A DNA stretch of 20,387 nt from an uncultured Bacteroidales bacterium (GTDB taxonomy: Bacteria > Bacteroidota > Bacteroidia > Bacteroidales > UBA932), in the NCBI GenBank assembly GCA_904501835.1, contig CAJGBW010000028.1, positions 1 to 20,387 of the forward strand. Reading direction: 5' to 3'. Shown here piece after piece: positions 16,144-20,387 of this stretch (its first letter is position 1; each line of letters begins with the position of its first letter). The position numbers and the translations under genes were made by a program. The notes below the pieces were generated by a model. The model did no database searches. It was given only the letters and a program-made list of their open reading frames with translations, and was not told the origin of the DNA.

Positions 16144-16818
16144 ATGAGAATTGATATTATATCGGTCGTTCCCGAACTTTTGGAAAGTCCGTTGCAACAT
16201 TCCATAGTAGGACGCGCCATCAAAAAAGGCGTGGTGGAAATTCACGTACACAATCCCCGAAAATATGGCAAAGGTCCCCACCTCCAGGTGGATGACTACA
16301 GCTATGGCGGTGATGCCGGAATGGTGATGATGGTTGAACCCATCCACAAGATGATCAGCGAATTACAGGCAGAACGCAAGTACGATGAAATCATCTACAT
16401 GACTCCCGACGGCGAACAATTCTCCCAGGGTATCGCCAACGAATTATCCCTCAAAGAAAACATCATTATTCTGTGCGGTCACTACAAGGGCATCGATCAC
16501 CGTATTCGTGAACATCTCATCACTCGCGAAATTACGGTAGGAGACTATGTGCTCAGCGGCGGTGAAATCCCTGCCGCCATTGTTTCTGACGCAATTGTAC
16601 GCCTTCTTCCCGGCGCCATCACCGACGAGACCAGCGCCCTTTCTGACTGCTACCAGGACGGCTTGCTTTCCGCCCCCATTTACACACGCCCCGCCGAATA
16701 CAACGGCTGGAAAGTCCCGGATGTCCTGTTAAGCGGCAATCCCCGCCTCATCAAAGCCTGGCAAGACGAAAAAGCCATTGAACGTACCGCCGCCCTCCGT
16801 CCCGAATTACTGAAATAG
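16144..16818 (+). CDS. trmD: tRNA (guanine-N1-)-methyltransferase
   Basis: TrmD methylates N1 of G37 in tRNAs with G36, preventing +1 frameshifting. Its 224 residues are the short end of the normal range. It is a SPOUT enzyme: the trefoil-knot SAM site is recognisable from YMTPDGEQF near 86-94, CGHYKGID (residues 111-118) and VGDYVLSGGE (132-141). The N-terminus MRIDIISVVPELLESP and the segment DDYSYGGDAGMVMM are also diagnostic. The Asp of GDYVLSGGE is at 134; the C-terminal helical domain contains GLLSAPIYTRP. The ATG at 16144 matches the family start; an upstream TTG at 16072 lies before the promoter and is discarded. It is not in the usual rpsP-rimM-trmD-rplS cluster, as commonly seen in this phylum. 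Confidence 0.95.
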   Translation: MRIDIISVVPELLESPLQHSIVGRAIKKGVVEIHVHNPRKYGKGPHLQVDDYSYGGDAGMVMMVEPIHKMISELQAERKYDEIIYMTPDGEQFSQGIANELSLKENIIILCGHYKGIDHRIREHLITREITVGDYVLSGGEIPAAIVSDAIVRLLPGAITDETSALSDCYQDGLLSAPIYTRPAEYNGWKVPDVLLSGNPRLIKAWQDEKAIERTAALRPELLK

Positions 16819-16848
16819 AGCAATAATAACCATTAGAATCTAACCATT

Positions 16849-17457
16849 ATGAAAACCAAACTCTTTGCGCTTTGTGTAAGTGTTTTTCTTGCGCAGAACT
16901 TTCTTCTGGCTGCAACCAACATCGAAAACAATGATGAAATGTCAGTATATAATCGAAAAAATGACATTTCAGTCAACTACGGTTTTTCTCTGCAGGATTT
17001 TGTGGGAGGAATCGCAAGCATTGCGACACATATTGCAGGTTCTGTTGCCGGCGAAGTGGTTGATACAAAAGCCCTTGGTACCATTGGTCTGGAATACAAC
17101 CGCAGTCTGGGCCGCACCATTTCTTTGGGAGCTGTTGTCAACTATTCCCGTGTAAGCAATCATTTCACCTCTTCTTATATGTCCATGGATTTTGTAGCTG
17201 CCATGGCCACCATGAAGGCCTATTGGTTTAAAAAGCCCGCCTGCGCCATGTATAGCCGTGTGGGTTTGGGTGCAATGATGATTGGCACCTACAGCGATCC
17301 CAAAGACGGAACAAACCCCACATACACGCCTCTTTTCTTGCCTGCTGCCCAATTGTCAGCTGTCGGCATTGAATTCGGAACGTGGGTGCGGGGTTTTGTA
17401 GAATTGGGTGCCGGAATGCAAGGCATCTTGCTTACCGGCGTAAAATTCAGTTTCTAA
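16849..17457 (+). CDS. Small outer-membrane beta-barrel-type protein, function unknown
   Basis: A 202-residue exported protein. A signal peptide is clear (MKTKLFALCVSVFLAQNFLLA, cleavage near residue 22). The mature part has alternating Gly/aromatic strands (GTIGLEYNRSLGRTISLGAV, SRVGLGAMMIGTY, FVELGAGMQGILLTGV) and ends in KFSF. A terminal Phe is what outer-membrane barrels use for insertion. The size suits an 8-stranded barrel of the porin/OmpW/OprF-N type common in Bacteroidota. A hydrophobic glycine-rich stretch at about 50-66 may be a loop or helix. No channel or binding motif is evident. It begins 30 nt after trmD with no promoter seen, so it may be read through from trmD. It converges with the GH2 gene, 17 nt apart. 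Confidence 0.7.
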   Translation: MKTKLFALCVSVFLAQNFLLAATNIENNDEMSVYNRKNDISVNYGFSLQDFVGGIASIATHIAGSVAGEVVDTKALGTIGLEYNRSLGRTISLGAVVNYSRVSNHFTSSYMSMDFVAAMATMKAYWFKKPACAMYSRVGLGAMMIGTYSDPKDGTNPTYTPLFLPAAQLSAVGIEFGTWVRGFVELGAGMQGILLTGVKFSF

Positions 17458-17474
17458 AGCGCCCTGATTTAAAA

Positions 17475-19346
17475 TTACTTGCTTAGCGCATTGATAACCG
17501 CCTTGTTGATTTCGGCAAATTTGGCTTCGTCCACCTTGATGACAGCACGGTCATAGGTCATGATGCCATTTACCTCGATTTCAACATCGGTTGTCTGCGT
17601 ATAAACAGCACCGGAGCAGCCTACAGGAATGTAGTATTTCAACATTTCCGCGAAATCTGCATACACCTTGAGCAAATCGTCTCCGTCTTTGCAAACTTCA
17701 CCATAGCCCCAGTTTTTGTCTTTCTGCCACAAGTGTCCTTCAACAGGCAATCCCAAACCACCGTACTCTCCGATGGTGTTGATCATCTTGCCTTCGAAAG
17801 CATTGATAGCCGGGCTGGCGTAATGATGCACGTCTAAAATATCACCTTTCAAGCAGAAGTTACCGCCGGAAGACTCGTTGATCAAACGGGTAGGGTCTTT
17901 CTTACGGGTAAATTCAACGGCTGCAGGCGTATCAAACTGTCCCCACGCCTCATTGAAAGGTACCCAAACCACGATGCTCTGGAAAATCTTGAAGGCATCA
18001 ATGATTTCGCCCCACTCCTTATAATAGTTAGCCTGCCACTCCTGGGGAATGGTACAATCGGTACCGCCCAAGAAACTGTCGCGAGACCACACGTTGCGGA
18101 CATTCTTCTGCACCTCTGCAGGACGAATATCGTTGCCGCCACGTTTGCTATGGTCACCGATGCTCGGCATATCCTGCCAAACAACGATACCCAAGACATC
18201 GCACCAATAGTACCAGCGAGCCGGCTCAACCTTGATGTGCTTGCGAATCATATTCCATCCCCATTCTTTGGTCTTGACGATGTCATATTTCAATGCCTCA
18301 TCGGTAGGGGCGGTATAAAGGCCATCCGGCCACCAGCCCTGATCGAGCGGACCGAACTGGAACATTCTTTCGCCATTCAAGCCCATGCGTGCAAAGTGGT
18401 TTTTACGACGGGCAGGATCTTTGGGATCTTTCACCATGCTGATGGTACGCAAACAGGTATAACCTTTTACATTGTCCACCACCTTGCCATTTTTCATCAA
18501 AGCGATATCCAGATTATAAAGGTAAGGGCTGTCAGGACTCCAGAGTTTAGGCTCTGCCACGGTAATGGTCTGTCCTTGTCCGGCCAAGGTCTCACCATCA
18601 TACAATTTGACAACCACGTCATCGTACTCACCTTTGGCGGTAACCTCCACATTCAATTCTTTCTTATCGGCATTCCATACAGGATAGTAAGACTCAATAG
18701 ATGCTTTTGCAGAAACCGGCTCCATCCAAACCGTCTGCCAAATACCGGTCACAGGCGTATACCAGATACCCTGGGGAAGCAAAGTCTGTTTGCCGCGAGG
18801 CTGATAGGAGTGGTCGCTGGCGTCAGTCACCTTAATACGCAAAGTCTGACGGCCGGAACGTTTCAGCGCAGAGGTAATATCAAAGCAGAAAGGCGTAAAA
18901 CCACCGGTGTGCTCGCCGACCTTGATGCCATTTACCCACACTTCGGCTTTCCAATCCACCGCACCGAAATGAAGCAAAATTTTGTTACCGCGCCATTGGG
19001 CAGGCACTTTGAAGCTGCGCTCATACCAAAGCGCCTCATCAACACCGACTCTTTTCTGCACACCTGACAAAGAAGACTCGACACAGAAAGGTACTAAAAT
19101 CTGTCCATCCGCCTTGTTGTAAGTATCATTGGCAGGAAGAATCGCATAATTCCACAATCCGTTCAAATTCTGCCATTGACTACGTACCATTTGGGGACGA
19201 GGATACTCAGGAAGAGGATTTTTAGGATTCACCTCATCGGCCCAACGGGTTTTAATCAAATCCCCGGCAGGAGCCCACTCACCGGCCATAACAACCATGG
19301 CAAAAGTAAGTGAAACAATTGTCGTCAAAAGTTTTTTCATACTCAT
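17475..19346 (-). CDS. Secreted glycoside hydrolase family 2 (beta-galactosidase/glucuronidase-like)
   Basis: A 623-residue GH2 enzyme with a Sec signal peptide (MSMKKLLTTIVSLTFAMVVM, cleavage near 21-22); a start at 19340 two codons later is equally possible. A jelly-roll sugar-binding domain (about 45-200: WYERSFKVP, VWVNGIKVGEHTGGFTPF) is followed by a short Ig-like domain (about 215-295) and a TIM barrel (about 300-610). The acid/base is E466 in VPFNEAWG and the nucleophile E527 in TIGEYGG, both intact. GH2 covers beta-galactosidases, mannosidases and glucuronidases; the FNEAWG form is typical of a Bacteroidota subgroup with unsettled specificity. It is short for GH2 and lacks C-terminal domains. 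No SusC/SusD, sulfatase or regulator is nearby, so no polysaccharide-utilisation locus is visible. A probable promoter lies just upstream, within the end of the HAD gene. Confidence 0.87.
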   Translation of the reverse strand: MSMKKLLTTIVSLTFAMVVMAGEWAPAGDLIKTRWADEVNPKNPLPEYPRPQMVRSQWQNLNGLWNYAILPANDTYNKADGQILVPFCVESSLSGVQKRVGVDEALWYERSFKVPAQWRGNKILLHFGAVDWKAEVWVNGIKVGEHTGGFTPFCFDITSALKRSGRQTLRIKVTDASDHSYQPRGKQTLLPQGIWYTPVTGIWQTVWMEPVSAKASIESYYPVWNADKKELNVEVTAKGEYDDVVVKLYDGETLAGQGQTITVAEPKLWSPDSPYLYNLDIALMKNGKVVDNVKGYTCLRTISMVKDPKDPARRKNHFARMGLNGERMFQFGPLDQGWWPDGLYTAPTDEALKYDIVKTKEWGWNMIRKHIKVEPARWYYWCDVLGIVVWQDMPSIGDHSKRGGNDIRPAEVQKNVRNVWSRDSFLGGTDCTIPQEWQANYYKEWGEIIDAFKIFQSIVVWVPFNEAWGQFDTPAAVEFTRKKDPTRLINESSGGNFCLKGDILDVHHYASPAINAFEGKMINTIGEYGGLGLPVEGHLWQKDKNWGYGEVCKDGDDLLKVYADFAEMLKYYIPVGCSGAVYTQTTDVEIEVNGIMTYDRAVIKVDEAKFAEINKAVINALSK

Positions 19347-19376
19347 ATAATAAAAATTAATAGTTGTTTCGGAACA

Positions 19377-19408
19377 CAAAAATTTACTCTAATAACAATG
19401 AGCGCAAA
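19377..19408 (-). promoter_or_regulatory. Possible promoter of the GH2 gene
   Basis: On the minus strand TTTG (19408-19405) is followed after 20 nt by AATTTTTG (19384-19377), which differs from TAnnTTTG only at the first base. It overlaps the 3' end of the HAD gene and would give a leader of about 20-25 nt. The GH2 gene could alternatively be read from the upstream genes. Confidence 0.42.
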
Positions 19409-20040
19409 TCATCCATGCTGTCAGCCACCGCATCGGCACCGGCTTTATAGAGCGCCTCGGTGTAGCGGTATCCCCAACTCACACCGACAGAAGCCTGACA
19501 ACCATAGGCTTTGCCCGCTTCAATATCCGTCCAGGAATCCCCCACCATGCAACAGCTCGTCCCTTGGGGAAACTGCTGCATCACACGGGCTATCATATCA
19601 GGGCGAGGCTTCAAGGGCAAGCCCTCCACATCACCCCATACGAGCGATTCCGAAATTTCCGGGAAAAATTTTCGACACAGCGTCAGTGCGCCTTCCCTAA
19701 ACTTATTAGAAGCCACCGCTACCGTCACTCCCGCCGCACGCAAATCCGCCATCAACTGCACCATTCCTTCATACGGACGGGTATAAACATCAATATGAGA
19801 CACATAGTAAGCCTTGAAATCCGCCAAAGACTGATCCAAAACCTCCTCACTTTCTCCACCTAACGCCTGACGGCAAAGATTACGGATGCCGGAACCCACC
19901 ATTTGACGATACTCATCCATCGTATGTTCAGGCAAATTACGTTTACGGAGCGCATGATTCACCGCCGCACACAAATCCCCCAAGGTATCCAAAATGGTAC
20001 CATCCAAATCAAATATGACTACCTCGTATTTCTTCTTCAT
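19384..20040 (-). CDS. HAD-superfamily phosphatase (phosphoglycolate phosphatase-like)
   Basis: A 218-residue HAD hydrolase with a C1 alpha-helical cap. Motif I is FDLDGTILD (nucleophile D11, acid/base D13), motif II VASNK, motif III Lys in LKPRPD and motif IV GDSWTDIEAG; all catalytic residues are present. The layout and length match the Gph/PpaX/beta-phosphoglucomutase subgroup, and VGDSWTD with PYEGM is most like phosphoglycolate phosphatases. HAD substrates cannot be assigned from sequence alone, so no symbol is given. The ATG at 20040 lies 29 nt after the stop of the zinc peptidase gene; the two are probably one operon. Confidence 0.88.
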   Translation of the reverse strand: MKKKYEVVIFDLDGTILDTLGDLCAAVNHALRKRNLPEHTMDEYRQMVGSGIRNLCRQALGGESEEVLDQSLADFKAYYVSHIDVYTRPYEGMVQLMADLRAAGVTVAVASNKFREGALTLCRKFFPEISESLVWGDVEGLPLKPRPDMIARVMQQFPQGTSCCMVGDSWTDIEAGKAYGCQASVGVSWGYRYTEALYKAGADAVADSMDDLRSLLLE

Positions 20041-20069
20041 GATGCTCTTTCTTCCTCCCTCTCTTCGTT

Positions 20070-20387
20070 TTAAGAACGTCTGTTATTAGCCAGGGAAATG
20101 TAATAAAACAAGGTCGCCAATGAGCCCAAGGCAGCAATAACATAGGTGTAGGCCGCCCATTTCAAGGCGTCTTTTGCCATCGCACGGGTCTCCCCCTCAG
20201 CCACATCGGCATATTCCAGCCACATGACCGCTCTTGAACTGGCATCTATTTCCACCGGAAGCGTCACAATGGAAAAGAGCGTCGTAAAGGCAAACAAAAT
20301 GATTCCCGCCCACAACACAGCCGGGAAAGTATTCACCATCAACACACCGGCCAACAAGACCCATTGCACGATGCTGCTGGAAAAGGA
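20070..20387 (-). CDS. Zinc metallopeptidase, YugP-type (3' part only)
   Basis: Only the last 105 residues are in the window, and the frame stays open through the right edge. A GTG at 20369 is internal, not the start. The segment FTTLFSIVTLPVEIDASSRA, a membrane helix ending in the conserved TLPVE(F/I)xAS motif, is characteristic of the YugP/Zn_peptidase_2 family of membrane-bound neutral zinc peptidases. The final helix (AAYTYVIAALGSLATLFYYI) also fits. The HExxH zinc motif lies upstream outside the window, so activity cannot be judged. The HAD phosphatase gene follows after 29 nt. Confidence 0.78.
   Translation of the reverse strand, partial: SFSSSIVQWVLLAGVLMVNTFPAVLWAGIILFAFTTLFSIVTLPVEIDASSRAVMWLEYADVAEGETRAMAKDALKWAAYTYVIAALGSLATLFYYISLANNRRS

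Noticed and set aside
17458..17500. GCGC...GCGC near the convergent ends of the barrel-protein and GH2 genes as a bidirectional terminator
   Set aside because: Only four bases pair, the loop is long and no T-run follows on either strand.
18150..19067. A 305-codon plus-strand open frame opposite the GH2 gene
   Set aside because: The minus strand encodes an intact GH2 with both catalytic residues; the opposite frame resembles no family and is an antisense shadow.

Overview
The window reads as ordinary chromosomal core DNA from a member of the Bacteroidota, most likely the order Bacteroidales. Three things support this. Several promoters carry the Bacteroidota -7 element TAnnTTTG, for example at 69-76, 7841-7848, 10518-10525, 16054-16061 and 16116-16123. 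Strong Shine-Dalgarno sites are mostly absent. The proteins, including a very large TamB, a YidC with a large extracytoplasmic domain, a multi-repeat DUF349 protein and a secreted GH2 enzyme, look like Bacteroidales versions. I see no insertion sequence, phage, CRISPR array, toxin-antitoxin pair or integration scar. I did not find a new multi-gene system.

Layout. (1) 100-7828, plus strand: five tightly packed genes, tamB, an RsmI-like tetrapyrrole-methylase-family methyltransferase, folB, mtaB and an MBL-fold hydrolase. They are joined by overlaps or a 4-nt gap and follow a good promoter at 46-76. (2) 7882-9049, plus strand: tRNA-Arg(CCG), then a DUF456 membrane protein and a DJ-1/PfpI protein, apparently on the tRNA's promoter. 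(3) 9051-16006, minus strand. In transcription order this is a DUF349 repeat protein, yidC, a YggS-type PLP-binding protein, an unrecognised secreted protein, the RNase P RNA gene rnpB with its own promoter, and alr. (4) 16144-17457, plus strand: trmD and a small outer-membrane-type protein, divergent from the DUF349-yidC unit. (5) 17475-20387, minus strand: the 3' part of a YugP-type zinc metallopeptidase gene, a HAD phosphatase, and a secreted GH2 glycoside hydrolase with a probable promoter of its own.

Functional themes are housekeeping: envelope biogenesis (TamB, YidC, Alr), RNA processing and modification (RNase P, TrmD, MtaB, RsmI-like protein, tRNA-Arg), folate synthesis (FolB) and PLP homeostasis (YggS).

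The points most worth a second look are local. There is a degenerate 30-bp in-frame tandem repeat that builds a Cys-containing linker in MtaB. Two adjacent stem-loops sit in the DUF349-yidC leader, one covering the start codon. A tRNA lies 17 nt upstream of a protein gene with no terminator between. The rnpB P1 helix doubles as its terminator just before alr. An unrecognised secreted protein overlaps yggS.
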